Assembly (NCBI GenBank): GCA_900552685.1
Contig: USAJ01000012.1
Coordinates: 1-30,233, forward strand
DNA: 30,233 nt
Origin: an uncultured Collinsella sp.
Lineage (GTDB): Bacteria > Actinomycetota > Coriobacteriia > Coriobacteriales > Coriobacteriaceae
Direction of reading: 5' to 3'
Part shown: piece by piece, positions 1-8,646 of the stretch
Layout: every line of letters starts with the position of its first letter
Numbering within the stretch: position 1 is the first letter of the stretch
Made by a program: the position numbers and the translations under genes
Notes under the pieces: generated by a model
The model's database searches: none
Told to the model about the DNA's origin: nothing
What the model saw: only the letters and a program-made list of their open reading frames with translations

Positions 1-52
1 CGGTCGGCGGGGCCATTGTGGCTCTTGACAGCGGATTGGGTCATATGAGCGA

Positions 53-152
53 GCGGGCTCCAGAGCGAACAAATTGACATGAAAAGAGGGCGGCATAGAC
101 CTTCTGGTCATGCCGCCCTCTTTGAATGGCAAGTTGTCGCTCTGGAGCCCGC
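53..152. repeat. Nested palindromic element, copy 1 (core GGCATAGACC-N4-GGTCATGCC)
   Basis: Outer arms of 16 bp (53-68 and 137-152) are perfect inverted repeats. Inside them is a second hairpin of 18 bp (83-101 with 105-122) closed by a four-base loop, with one unpaired A in the 5' arm on the plus strand. The inner core GGCATAGACC-N4-GGTCATGCC recurs, with the same unpaired base and different flanking stems, at 12245-12273 after map. Both copies lie just 3' of a minus-strand gene. The inner hairpin could end tyrS transcription, but the large outer stem is more than a terminator needs. It could be a repeat family or a structured RNA. Confidence 0.6.
81..122 (-). terminator. tyrS: Probable intrinsic terminator of tyrS
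   Basis: Read on the minus strand, the 18-bp GC-rich inner stem of the nested palindrome (one bulged base, four-base loop AGAA) runs into TTTT about 70 nt past the tyrS stop. The stem is strong and the U-tract short, so termination is likely but not certain. Confidence 0.6.
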
Positions 153-191
153 GCAGCGTCGGCCGGTCCGCCGTTCGTTAGAACGGCGGAA

Positions 192-1403
192 CTAAATCAA
201 CTTGAAACCCTTGCGCTTGCCCACGGAGAGGGTGTCGCCAAGCTTGAGGGCGCTCGGATCGATGTTGTAGCTCTTGGGAGCCACGGCCTTGCCGTTGATC
301 TTGACGCCGCCGCCGTCGATATCGCGACGAGCCTGGCCGGCGCTCGCCGAAAGACCCAGGTCCTTGAGCAGGCCAGCGAGGTAGATCTGGCCCTCGTCGT
401 TGACGGTCAGCTCAACGTGCTTCTCGGGGAAGTCGGCGAGCTGGCCCTCCTTGAACACGCGGTCGAACTCGGCCTGAGCCTCGTCACCGGCACCGACGCC
501 GTGGTAGGTGTCGCACAGGTCGCGACCCAGAGCGCGCTTGAGCTCGTAGGGGTCGGCAGAGCCGTCGGCCAGAGCAGCGTCGATCTTGTCGACCTCGGCC
601 GGGGTGAGCGAGCTCGCCAGGCGGTAGTACTTGCCGATCATCTCGTCGGGGATGGACATGGTCTTGCCGAACATATCCTTGGGCGCGTCGGTCAGACCGA
701 TGTAGTTGCCATAGGACTTGGACATCTTACGTACGCCATCGGTGCCCTCGAGCAGCGGCATGGTGAGCGCGATCTGCGGCTCCATGCCCATCTTCTCCAT
801 GAGCTCACGGCCGGCGAGCAGGTTGAAAAGCTGGTCGGTGCCGCCCATCTCCACGTCAGCCTTAATCATGACCGAATCGTATGCCTGCATCACGGGATAC
901 AGGAACTCGTGCAGGGCGATCGGCGTCTGGGACTGGTAGCGCTTGGTAAAGTCATCACGCTCAAGAATGCGGGCGACGGTGAACTTGGAGCACACCTGCA
1001 GCAGACCGGCCAGATCCATCGACAAGATCCAGTCGCCGTTGTGCACGATGGTGGTCTTCTCGGGGTCCAGGATCTTCATGGCCTGGCTCACGTAGGTCTC
1101 GGCGTTAGCCTCGATCTGCTCCTGCGAAAGCTGCGGGCGGGTGGAATTCTTGCCCGAGGGGTCGCCGATCAGTGCGGTACCGTTGCCGATGATGAGGGTG
1201 ACGTTGTGGCCCAGGTCCTGGAACTGACGCATCTTGCGCAGCGGCACGGCGTGGCCCAGGTGCAGGTCGGGGCTGGTAGGATCGACGCCGAGCTTGATGT
1301 TGAGGGGCTCGCCCTTCTCAAGCTTCTTGCGAAGGTCGGCCTCGGGGACGATCTTCGCAGCGCCCGAGGTGATGATACGCATTTGCTCGTCAACAGACAG
1401 CAT
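192..1403 (-). CDS. tyrS: Tyrosyl-tRNA synthetase (403 aa)
   Basis: Class I aminoacyl-tRNA synthetase that activates tyrosine with ATP and charges tRNA-Tyr in the cytoplasm. The protein shows the HIGH-type signature HLGH at residues 48-51, the KMSKS loop at 226-230, and a C-terminal S4-like RNA-binding domain from about residue 337 (GQARRDIDGGGVKINGKAV). Length is about 400 aa, as expected for the family. The reading frame is open further upstream, but the start at 1403 has an AAAGGAGG ribosome site seven bases ahead and matches the family N-terminus. It lies 96 bp downstream of the U32 gene on the same strand, so the two may be co-transcribed. No T-box leader is visible in that gap. Confidence 0.96.
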   Translation of the reverse strand: MLSVDEQMRIITSGAAKIVPEADLRKKLEKGEPLNIKLGVDPTSPDLHLGHAVPLRKMRQFQDLGHNVTLIIGNGTALIGDPSGKNSTRPQLSQEQIEANAETYVSQAMKILDPEKTTIVHNGDWILSMDLAGLLQVCSKFTVARILERDDFTKRYQSQTPIALHEFLYPVMQAYDSVMIKADVEMGGTDQLFNLLAGRELMEKMGMEPQIALTMPLLEGTDGVRKMSKSYGNYIGLTDAPKDMFGKTMSIPDEMIGKYYRLASSLTPAEVDKIDAALADGSADPYELKRALGRDLCDTYHGVGAGDEAQAEFDRVFKEGQLADFPEKHVELTVNDEGQIYLAGLLKDLGLSASAGQARRDIDGGGVKINGKAVAPKSYNIDPSALKLGDTLSVGKRKGFKLI

Positions 1404-1499
1404 TGGGTATCCTCCTTTTGCTATAGCACCCTCGCCGAAAACGGCGGTGCTGGAAGTCCATAAACTCTCATATGATAACAAACTGACGCGACGCAGCAC

Positions 1500-3458
1500 C
1501 TACGACAGGAAAATCCTCGTCCTGCCGCATGCGTCGATGGCAACTGGCAGACGTGTACCGTCACGCTCGACCAGATAGCGAGCCTGCCGGCGACGCAAGC
1601 AGTCGCGGCAACAGACCCGCCCCGTCGCATCGGTGGCGCAGACGCCCTCAGCGGTCAGCAGGCAGTGCTCGCACACCATGAGCTCGGGACGGTCGGTATC
1701 GACGGGGCCCAGGACGCCAGGACAGGCGGCAAGCTCGGCAACGCGTTTTGCATCGTGAGCGACAAGTTCGGTAGGCAAATACACGCGCTGCGTCCCAAGT
1801 CCTCGCAACCAGGCGAGCGTTGCCCGGTTCGCGCAGAACACCGGCGCCGCCACGTCAAACGCGACGCGCAGTTCGCGAGCTATCGCCACCTGTCCCAGAT
1901 TGCGACAGACGATGCGGCCGGCGCGCTGCATGAGCGACCGAGTCCGCTCGATATCGCCCACACGGCAGATCTCGTCGAGCACAACAGTCGCATCGGACAG
2001 GTCGAGCTCGTCGTGCGGGTCCTGGTCCATCAGCTGCCAGGCAAAGACCAAGCGAGCGGCGGCAGACTCTGCCGACTCTTCCGGCTGCGTGCCGCTATCC
2101 ATCAGAACGCCCGCAAACGGCAGCGTCTCGACAGCGCGTTTCGCAAGCACGACCGCATCGGCCTCGGCCCGCATGCGCTCCAACACCGCCGCCGTCTGAT
2201 CCAACACGCCGGCGCTGCGAATCAGGTATACCTCGCAGCCCGCGTCGACCTTACGCTTGCAATGGACAACGATGCGCTCCCCCGCCGCGGCATCCACCGG
2301 GCAGGGAACTTGCGGCCAGCGTTTAGGTACATCGGGCCGAGCGTCGGCGCCCGGGTAAAACCTGATCTCGAGCGTATCGCCCGCCGCCACGGCGGCGTCG
2401 AGCTCAACGGTCACCTCTTCGTGGCTCACAGCGACCAAGCGCCCCACACGCACGCCCTGGTTGATCGCGCGTTCAAAACTCATAAGCTCCGCACCCGAGC
2501 GGCCTCGCAAATACGCGTCGGTAAACCCGCGGTTAAACGACCTTCCCAGTTCACGCTCGAGCGCCAGCACGGCATCGGGATCCCACGCGCCATCGCGCAG
2601 CATATCGAGCGCCCGGCGCCACGCCCGCACCACGTTGTAGACGTAGTCGGGGTTTTTCATACGCCCCTCGATCTTGAGCGACGCCACCCCGGCAGCAACA
2701 AGCTCGGGTAAATGAGCAATGCCCAGATAGTCACGCGGGCAGAGCAGACGATCGCCTTCGACGGCAACGACGCTCTCCCCAGCCTCATCCACCAAATCGT
2801 ACGCCAGACGGCACGGCTGCGTGCAGTCGCCACGCATCGCCGACCGTCCGCGCCGCAGGGCCGAAAACTCGCACGCACCCGAATAGCCAATGCATATGGC
2901 GCCATGGCAGAACACCTCGATGGGCACACCGGTAGCGCAGAGCGTCGCAATCTCTGCCACGGTCAGCTCGCGCGCCGTCGTCACGCGCTCGACCCCCAGC
3001 TCGTCAGCCGCCAAACGCACGGCGCCCTTGCTATGGACGCCCGCTTGGGTGGACAGATGAATCTCGACCCCCGGAATTGCCACATGCAGCGCGCAGGCCA
3101 ACCCGGCATCGGCCACAATCAGAGCATCGGCGCCCAGCTCCAGTGCATGAGCTCCCAGCGCCACCGCATCGGACAGCTCATCGTCAAACACGAACACGTT
3201 GAGCGTCACGTACACGCGCACGCCATGGGCATGCGCCACGGCGCAGCCGCGCGCAAACTCGTCATCCGTAAAACCATGCGCGCTCACGCGGGCGTTAAAG
3301 CCGCCCAACCCCGCATAGATGGCATCGGCGCCCGCGGCGATGGCCGCAAACATCTGGTCGAGCCCGCCCGCCGGCGCCAGCAGCTCGGGCAGCGCCGCAC
3401 CGGCAGCATCCAATCCAGTCTTGTGTTGTCCGCTCGGCCCCATCGCCCGAATCGCCAT
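1500..3458 (-). CDS. U32 family protein, probable prephenate-dependent tRNA/rRNA hydroxylase (652 aa)
   Basis: U32 'peptidase' family protein. Characterised relatives (TrhP, RlhA, UbiU) are iron-sulfur proteins that hydroxylate RNA bases or act in oxygen-free ubiquinone synthesis, so proteolysis is unlikely. The family signature is clear: STQAGVHS near 136-143, EVFCHGAICIGYSGAC at 181-196, and RGDCTQPCR at 209-217. C184, C189, C196, C212 and C216 are candidates for the cluster ligands. The length and long C-terminal extension resemble RlhA-type (YdcP) proteins. The tail has an extra Cys pattern (CEHC ... CCRDC) suggesting a second metal site. The start at 3458 is chosen because AAGGAG sits seven bases ahead; an ATG nine codons further upstream lacks this. 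Exact substrate is not decidable here. Confidence 0.88.
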   Translation of the reverse strand: MAIRAMGPSGQHKTGLDAAGAALPELLAPAGGLDQMFAAIAAGADAIYAGLGGFNARVSAHGFTDDEFARGCAVAHAHGVRVYVTLNVFVFDDELSDAVALGAHALELGADALIVADAGLACALHVAIPGVEIHLSTQAGVHSKGAVRLAADELGVERVTTARELTVAEIATLCATGVPIEVFCHGAICIGYSGACEFSALRRGRSAMRGDCTQPCRLAYDLVDEAGESVVAVEGDRLLCPRDYLGIAHLPELVAAGVASLKIEGRMKNPDYVYNVVRAWRRALDMLRDGAWDPDAVLALERELGRSFNRGFTDAYLRGRSGAELMSFERAINQGVRVGRLVAVSHEEVTVELDAAVAAGDTLEIRFYPGADARPDVPKRWPQVPCPVDAAAGERIVVHCKRKVDAGCEVYLIRSAGVLDQTAAVLERMRAEADAVVLAKRAVETLPFAGVLMDSGTQPEESAESAAARLVFAWQLMDQDPHDELDLSDATVVLDEICRVGDIERTRSLMQRAGRIVCRNLGQVAIARELRVAFDVAAPVFCANRATLAWLRGLGTQRVYLPTELVAHDAKRVAELAACPGVLGPVDTDRPELMVCEHCLLTAEGVCATDATGRVCCRDCLRRRQARYLVERDGTRLPVAIDACGRTRIFLS

Positions 3459-3620
3459 CGGCAAACTCCTTACCAAGGTATGCATTCACTCTGAAAAATG
3501 CCGTCTTCCAGCATACACGAGGCCTCGCGCGCCCCGTTTGGTTTATCGTGTAATAACTTATGTCCATCCTGCCCCGACGGCACATCCGCCGTCCGGCACG
3601 ACATACCTGGAGGTCAATAT

Positions 3621-5825
3621 ATGGGTCCTCGCCAACGACAGGGACGCAGCCGTTCAAAGACGCATGCCCTGCCCATAATCCTGCTCTCGTTTTTGGGCTT
3701 TTTGCTGATTGCGGGCGTGGCATTTGGCATCGGCATGGTCGGCAACGTCAACCGCTGGCTGTCCGATCTGCCCGACTACACCGACGCCAACGCGTATCTG
3801 GTGAGCGAGCCCACCGAGATCGTCGACTGCAACGGCAACAAGATCGCGAGCTTCTACACGCAAAACCGCAAGTCCATCACCAAGGACAAGGTCTCCCCCT
3901 ACGTGCTACAGGGCACCGTTGACGTCGAGGACGAGCGCTTCTACGAGCACGGCGGTATCGACCTGTGGGGTATCGCGCGTGCTGCGGTGGCAACCCTCGG
4001 CGGCGGGCACGAAGGCGCCTCGACTATCACCCAGCAGCTGGTGCGCAACACCATCCTGCAGGAGGAGCAGTTCGACTCGACCATCGAGCGTAAGGTGCGC
4101 GAGGCCTACATCGCCGTAAAGATGGAGGACATGTACTCCAAAGACGAGATCCTCATGATGTACCTCAACACCATCTATTACGGTCACGGCGCCTACGGTA
4201 TTGAGGCCGCCGCCGAGACCTACCTGTCCAAGAGCGCCGCAGACCTCACCCTGAGCGAGGCCGCGCTGTTGATCGGCCTTCCCAACTCGCCCTCGCAGTA
4301 CGACCCCACGGTCAACCCCGACCTGGCGCTGTCCCGTCGCAACAAGGTCCTCGACAACATGCTGCGCCTGGGCCACATTACGCAGGAGGAGCACGATGCC
4401 GCACAGGCCGAGCCCATCACCCTCAACGTGACCGAAATCTCGGGCAGTGGCGTTGACGTATACTCGCAGCCCTACTTTGTCGCCTATGTTAAGCAGCTGC
4501 TGGAGCAGGAGTTCTCGACCGACGTGCTCTTTAAGGGCGGCCTGACCGTCAAGACCACCATCGACCCCACGATGCAGCAGGTGGCAGAGAATGCCGTTCG
4601 CGAGCAGCTCGACACGCTCTCGCTCGACGGCCTGGACATGGGCATGGTCGTCGTCGACCCCAAGACCGGCTACATCAAGTGCATGGTGGGCGGCTACGAT
4701 TACAACGCCGACGAGAACCACGTAAACCATGCCACGGCCAAGCGTCCCGTCGGCTCCACCTTTAAGGCCTTTACGCTGGCAACTGCCATCCAAAACGGCA
4801 TGAACCCCAACGTCACCCTCAACTGCAACTCGCCGCTCAAGGCCAAGGGCACCACGACCGAGGTCCAAAACTACGCCAACCATAGCTATGGCAACATCAC
4901 GCTTAAGCAGGCGACGGCATACTCCTCCAACACCGGCTACATCCAGGTGGCGGAAGCCGTCGGCAACAGCAAGATCATCTCGCTCGTCAAAAAGCTCGGC
5001 ATCGATCCCGCCAAGGACAACATCGAGGACGTTCCCGTCATGACCCTCGGCACCGGCTCGATCTCGCCGCTCGAGATGGCCGCCGCCTACGCGACGTTTG
5101 CCAACGGCGGCTACTATCGCCAGCCGATCGCCATCACCGAGATTGACTCTCGTACCGGTTCGGTGCTGTACCAGCACACCGACAATCCCTCACAGGTACT
5201 TACCGAGGGCGAGGCCGCCGCGGTCACCGATGTTCTGTCCGGCGTCATGAAGGGCGGCGGTACGGGTGCTGCCGGCGCCCTGAGCGTCAACCAGCCCTAT
5301 GCCGGCAAGACGGGCACCACCGACAACACCACCAACCTGTGGTTCTGCGGCTATACCCCGCAGCTGGCGTGCGCCCTGTGGACCGGCTATTCCGCGGGCG
5401 AGATTCCCATCCAAAAATACGGCACAGACCTGCTGGGCGACAGCACCAACCTGCCTGTCTTTAAGCGGTTTATGAACACCGTTCTGACCGGTACCGAGCG
5501 CGAGGAGTTTGCGACCGGAACGGCGCCCACCTACAAGAACAACAGCGTCTGGAAGTTCTACGGCACCAACAACACCAAGAAGACGGAGAACGACGACAAG
5601 GACGAGAACGAGGACGAAGAGGAAACCACCACAACGACTACCACGACGACCACGACCACCGAGACCACGGGCGGCGACACCACCGGCGGCACCGGTACGA
5701 CCGGTGGCTCGACGGGCGGCTCCACTGGTGGTTCGACCGGCGGCGATGGCGGCACGCCTACGCCTACGCCTACGCCTACACCCACTCCCGACCCCTCGCC
5801 CACGCCTGACGATACGGTTGGCTAG
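3621..5825 (+). CDS. Class A penicillin-binding protein, bifunctional transglycosylase/transpeptidase (734 aa)
   Basis: Builds and cross-links peptidoglycan at the outer face of the membrane. Order of parts: basic cytoplasmic tail, one membrane anchor (about 18-40), GT51 glycosyltransferase with EDERFYEHGG (catalytic Glu near 103) and GASTITQQLVRN at 132-143, then the penicillin-binding transpeptidase with STFK (Ser379), SSN (435-437) and KTG (563-565). The last ~90 residues are low complexity: acidic, then a Thr run, Gly/Thr/Ser repeats and a Thr-Pro run, probably a cell-wall-spanning tail. Start chosen at 3621 behind GGAGG; the open frame extends 41 codons upstream without family resemblance. 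It is divergent from the U32 gene, with a 162-bp shared upstream region, and ends at a strong terminator. Confidence 0.95.
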   Translation: MGPRQRQGRSRSKTHALPIILLSFLGFLLIAGVAFGIGMVGNVNRWLSDLPDYTDANAYLVSEPTEIVDCNGNKIASFYTQNRKSITKDKVSPYVLQGTVDVEDERFYEHGGIDLWGIARAAVATLGGGHEGASTITQQLVRNTILQEEQFDSTIERKVREAYIAVKMEDMYSKDEILMMYLNTIYYGHGAYGIEAAAETYLSKSAADLTLSEAALLIGLPNSPSQYDPTVNPDLALSRRNKVLDNMLRLGHITQEEHDAAQAEPITLNVTEISGSGVDVYSQPYFVAYVKQLLEQEFSTDVLFKGGLTVKTTIDPTMQQVAENAVREQLDTLSLDGLDMGMVVVDPKTGYIKCMVGGYDYNADENHVNHATAKRPVGSTFKAFTLATAIQNGMNPNVTLNCNSPLKAKGTTTEVQNYANHSYGNITLKQATAYSSNTGYIQVAEAVGNSKIISLVKKLGIDPAKDNIEDVPVMTLGTGSISPLEMAAAYATFANGGYYRQPIAITEIDSRTGSVLYQHTDNPSQVLTEGEAAAVTDVLSGVMKGGGTGAAGALSVNQPYAGKTGTTDNTTNLWFCGYTPQLACALWTGYSAGEIPIQKYGTDLLGDSTNLPVFKRFMNTVLTGTEREEFATGTAPTYKNNSVWKFYGTNNTKKTENDDKDENEDEEETTTTTTTTTTTTETTGGDTTGGTGTTGGSTGGSTGGSTGGDGGTPTPTPTPTPTPDPSPTPDDTVG

Positions 5826-5848
5826 AAATTCATCCGGCCATTAGCAAC

Positions 5849-5891
5849 AAGGCCCCCGAGCAGCTTATTAAAGTGCTCGGGGGCCTTTTAG
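5849..5891 (+). terminator. Intrinsic terminator of the penicillin-binding protein gene
   Basis: A perfect 14-bp GC-rich stem (5849-5862 with 5874-5887) with an 11-base loop is followed by TTTT, 23 bp after the stop codon. Textbook Rho-independent terminator. Confidence 0.9.
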
Positions 5892-5936
5892 TTTAAAGCG
5901 ACCTGGTGGACGGCCTTTATACCGGCAAACAATATA

Positions 5937-5964
5937 GGGGGTACCGACCAACGTCGATACCCCC
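5937..5964 (-). terminator. argR: Probable terminator of argR
   Basis: A 12-bp stem with one mismatch (5937-5948 with 5953-5964) and a CAAC loop. On the minus strand it is followed by the AT-rich run TATATTGTTT, about 50 nt past the argR stop. The convergent PBP and argR genes thus each have a hairpin. Confidence 0.6.
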
Positions 5965-6014
5965 TTACAAGCCACCATGTCACGCACACAGTGCCGAGCG
6001 CACGACCCGCACGC

Positions 6015-6452
6015 CTACTTGCGAGAATTGCTCAGCTTATTGATCAGCGCCTCGAGACGCTCGCCGTCCTCGGCCGTCTGGGCAATAACCAAAATCGTAT
6101 CGTTGCCGGCAAGCGAGCCAAGCACATCGGGCAACTCTGCCGCATCAACGGCGGCGGCGATGCCGGAAGCCGCACCAGGCTGAGCCTTGATCATAACCAG
6201 ATTATCGGTGCGCAGAACGCCCGTTACGAGCTCGGAAACCATACGCTGCAGGTGCAGGTCCTCTGCCAGAACATAGATACCCTCGGGGAGCTTACGCAGC
6301 CCCATATCGGCAATATCGCGAGAGACAGTCGCCTGCGTGCAATCAAAGCCCATAGCGCGGAGCTCATCGACCAGCACGCGCTGCGTACGGACGTCCTTAT
6401 TGCGCACAATATCTCTAATGGCATCCTGGCGCCCATTGCGTTTTTTAGCCAT
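6015..6452 (-). CDS. argR: Arginine repressor ArgR (145 aa)
   Basis: Hexameric, arginine-sensing transcription regulator of arginine biosynthesis and catabolism. The N-terminal winged helix contains TQATVSRDI (39-47), the DNA recognition segment. The C-terminal domain has the conserved QPGAASGIAAAVD segment (91-103) and the ligand loop LAGNDTILVI (114-123). Most ArgR proteins have two adjacent aspartates (GDD) in this loop that contact arginine; here the first is Asn117. Start at 6452 is preceded by GGAGAGAGGG; a start 11 codons upstream is possible but atypical. No arginine biosynthesis gene is next to it. A -10-like TATACA and a long dyad lie upstream. Confidence 0.93.
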   Translation of the reverse strand: MAKKRNGRQDAIRDIVRNKDVRTQRVLVDELRAMGFDCTQATVSRDIADMGLRKLPEGIYVLAEDLHLQRMVSELVTGVLRTDNLVMIKAQPGAASGIAAAVDAAELPDVLGSLAGNDTILVIAQTAEDGERLEALINKLSNSRK

Positions 6453-6528
6453 ACAAACCCTCTCTCCAAAAGATGGCGGAGACAATCAATCAGTGACTGA
6501 ATAGTTTAACGCTATTTGAAGGCTTTTG

Positions 6529-6534
6529 TGTATA
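6529..6534 (-). promoter_or_regulatory. argR: Candidate -10 element of the argR promoter
   Basis: TATACA on the minus strand, about 77 nt upstream of the argR start. No good -35 is found at 16-18 bp; a TTGTTT lies too close (13 bp) inside the adjacent dyad. A weak or activator-dependent promoter is possible. Confidence 0.35.
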
Positions 6535-6540
6535 AGAACG

Positions 6541-6578
6541 CATTTCGAAACAATTCTATGCAAATTTGTTTCGAAATG
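6541..6578. promoter_or_regulatory. Perfect 13-bp inverted repeat carrying two TTTCGAAA sites
   Basis: Arms CATTTCGAAACAA (6541-6553) and TTGTTTCGAAATG (6566-6578) are perfectly complementary with a 12-base spacer. Each arm itself contains the 8-bp palindrome TTTCGAAA, with centres 26 bp apart. It lies just after the glycosyltransferase stop and just upstream of the argR -10. It could form an RNA hairpin ending the glycosyltransferase message, but no U-tract follows. A paired operator is the alternative. Confidence 0.5.
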
Positions 6579-6584
6579 AGCCGT

Positions 6585-7625
6585 TTAGGCGGTTTTTGCG
6601 CCCGTCCGGTTAAGAAAAGCTGCCAGATGCGTACACATCACGCAGCGCGCGGGCTTGGCGCTGGCGATCGGCCCAAACAACAAACCGAGTCCCCGATGGT
6701 TATCCTTGAGCGCGGCGACCATCTGACGGGTTCGAGGCGCCTCGAGCATATCACGCATGCGGGCGGAACGCTCGATTGACGACACTCCATGCGGGCTAAG
6801 ACACAAATTCTCGATGCAGGCGACCAGTCCGGCAAAGTAGAACTTTTGGCTTGCCAGCTTGAGCCGACCACCGCTATCTGCTTCCGAGAGTGAGTCCGCA
6901 AGCTCGTCGAGCGCTCGAGTGTCATCGGATATCCTGGCATACATGGTGGGATCAAAGGCATCTGTAAGCTTAGGTGCCACCGCGTGGAAACAAGCGTCGC
7001 CGCAGCCGGACACGAATCGTGCCTGCGAGAGCGCATAAGCCATAAACTCAACCGTACGGTACGCCTTGCCGCGCGACAGGCATGCCTCAAACAGCGGACG
7101 GCTATACATCACGCCAGAGGTCTGAGCGACTAGGCCGCCCAAAATCAACTGGGGCAGCCCAGTCACCATAGAAGACTCGTCTTCTATGGCAATAGAGGCA
7201 GCATCCAAGACGCGCGAATGGCGTTCTCGATGTGCATCATAGCGGTCGAGCGACACCGTGGGGAACACTATGTCTGCCGCAGTATCGCACGCGATATCGA
7301 CCATCTTGGAAAGGGACTGCGGAGCAAACCACTCATCGGCGTTCATAGCGATGATTTGAGAGCCGCGCGAGACAGCAAAACCGGCACGAAGGCAAGCGCC
7401 GCGCTTCGCGTCCTCGACGTCAATCAAATCAATATGGATGTCCCTGTCGGCAGCAACTTGAAGCGAATGGCGCACACCGGGCGCAGCATCGCGGCAAACA
7501 ACGACAATCTGCAAATCGTAGAGGTCTTGGTTCTGGATACTCTCGAGCGCACGCATCGCATAGCTGGGCGAACCTTCTACCACAAGGATCACCGAAAGTC
7601 GCGGATGCGAGCCACGTCGAACCAA
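6585..7625 (-). CDS. Family 2 glycosyltransferase (346 aa)
   Basis: Predicted cytoplasmic GT-A-fold glycosyltransferase that moves a sugar from a nucleotide donor, probably to a surface glycan. Evidence is the N-terminal pattern LSVILVVEGSPSYAMRALESI (split: strand, then helix; 10-30), GACLRAGFAVSRGSQIIAMN (76-95) and the metal-site-like ADEWF (Asp97) at the usual place. No membrane segment is seen. The start is TTG at 7625, with GAGAGGA eight bases ahead; no better ATG is in frame. The C-terminal half resembles no family I can name. Its neighbours argR and truA give no functional hint, so acceptor and sugar are unknown. Confidence 0.75.
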   Translation of the reverse strand: MVRRGSHPRLSVILVVEGSPSYAMRALESIQNQDLYDLQIVVVCRDAAPGVRHSLQVAADRDIHIDLIDVEDAKRGACLRAGFAVSRGSQIIAMNADEWFAPQSLSKMVDIACDTAADIVFPTVSLDRYDAHRERHSRVLDAASIAIEDESSMVTGLPQLILGGLVAQTSGVMYSRPLFEACLSRGKAYRTVEFMAYALSQARFVSGCGDACFHAVAPKLTDAFDPTMYARISDDTRALDELADSLSEADSGGRLKLASQKFYFAGLVACIENLCLSPHGVSSIERSARMRDMLEAPRTRQMVAALKDNHRGLGLLFGPIASAKPARCVMCTHLAAFLNRTGAKTA

Positions 7626-7786
7626 GTTATCCGTCCTCTCGACAGCAATGAATCAAACCGTGGTTCATGGTACACCCCGGCAATAAAAGCAATGAGACAC
7701 CGGTTGTATTGCACGCCAAGAACAGATGTTGCACACGCGCAGCCCACAGATAATGGGTGTCGACGCACGACGCGTCGAGCCCTCCC

Positions 7787-8611
7787 CTAGTCGAGCACGA
7801 CGAGCTCGGCGGGATCGTAATCCACGCCCATAAACGTAAGGCCGCAGGCAGGAGCCGTGGGGCCCGCAGCGGTACGGTCGCAAGCATCGATGACCTCGCG
7901 CATCCACTCGGGTTCACGGCGATGCATGCCAATCGCGACAAGCGTGCCAACGATCGTACGGACCATCGAATGCAGAAACGCATTGCCCTCGATGGTAAAC
8001 GTCAGGATGTCCTCGCCAAACGCAACCTCATGGCCAAACTCGGCGCGCATTACGCAGCGGTGCGTAGGTTTGCCCACGGCAGAAGCAACCTTGCAAAAGC
8101 TTTTAAAGTCCTGCTCGCCCAGCAGCGCGGGGCAGGCAGCAGACATAGCCTCAACATCCAAGGGATAGCGATGCCACCACACCGCACCGCGGGACAGCAC
8201 GGGGCGCGCATCTCGATCGGCAATACGGTACGTATACGTACGGGAACGCGCGTCAAAACGTGCAGAAAAGCCTTTACGGGCCTTGTAGACCTCGTTGATG
8301 GCGATATCTTTGGGCAGCAGGGCATCCATAGCCCGCAGCCACCTACGGCGCGTTAGGGCGAGCTCAGCGTCCGTTACGGGCACGCTGATGTACTGAGCCA
8401 CGGCATGCACGCCGGCATCGGTGCGACCCGCGCACGTCAGATCGATCGGACGGCGAAGCAGCGTCTCGATGGCTCGACGCAGCTCACCCGCAACCGTCGT
8501 CTGTCCCGGCTGCTCGGCAAAGCCGCTATAGGACGAGCCATCGTATGCCACGCGGAAAACGAGCGTGGCATCGAGCTCTGGAATCGAATTGAAATCAGAC
8601 GGCGCGGTCAT
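7787..8611 (-). CDS. truA: tRNA pseudouridine(38-40) synthase TruA (274 aa)
   Basis: Converts uridines 38-40 of the tRNA anticodon arm to pseudouridine. It has the family N-terminus VAYDGSSYSGFAEQPGQ and the catalytic segment CAGRTDAGVHAVAQ, with nucleophile Asp65. Length is typical. Start ATG at 8611 follows GGGAG by five bases; a TTG five codons upstream is less likely. It follows rplQ, the order seen in many Gram-positives and Actinobacteria, but a strong terminator separates the two, so expression is at least partly independent. Confidence 0.95.
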   Translation of the reverse strand: MTAPSDFNSIPELDATLVFRVAYDGSSYSGFAEQPGQTTVAGELRRAIETLLRRPIDLTCAGRTDAGVHAVAQYISVPVTDAELALTRRRWLRAMDALLPKDIAINEVYKARKGFSARFDARSRTYTYRIADRDARPVLSRGAVWWHRYPLDVEAMSAACPALLGEQDFKSFCKVASAVGKPTHRCVMRAEFGHEVAFGEDILTFTIEGNAFLHSMVRTIVGTLVAIGMHRREPEWMREVIDACDRTAAGPTAPACGLTFMGVDYDPAELVVLD

Positions 8612-8646
8612 GGGCGCTCCCAACAAACAGGCAATGGCATTTCGAC

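Noticed and set aside
126..1463. 445-aa plus-strand open frame opposite tyrS
   Set aside because: It mirrors tyrS; such long antisense frames are common in GC-rich genes, and it has no start signal or family resemblance.
1404..1499. T-box riboswitch ahead of tyrS
   Set aside because: Only 96 bp are available and no T-box sequence or antiterminator pair is visible.
5637..5813. Tandem repeats as a CRISPR or intergenic VNTR
   Set aside because: Lies in frame inside the penicillin-binding protein; units are short codon repeats without spacers.
6500..6516. AATAG-N7-CTATT dyad in the argR leader as an ARG box
   Set aside because: Half-site spacing and sequence do not fit the usual TGAAT...ATTCA box; arms are only 5 bp and could be chance.
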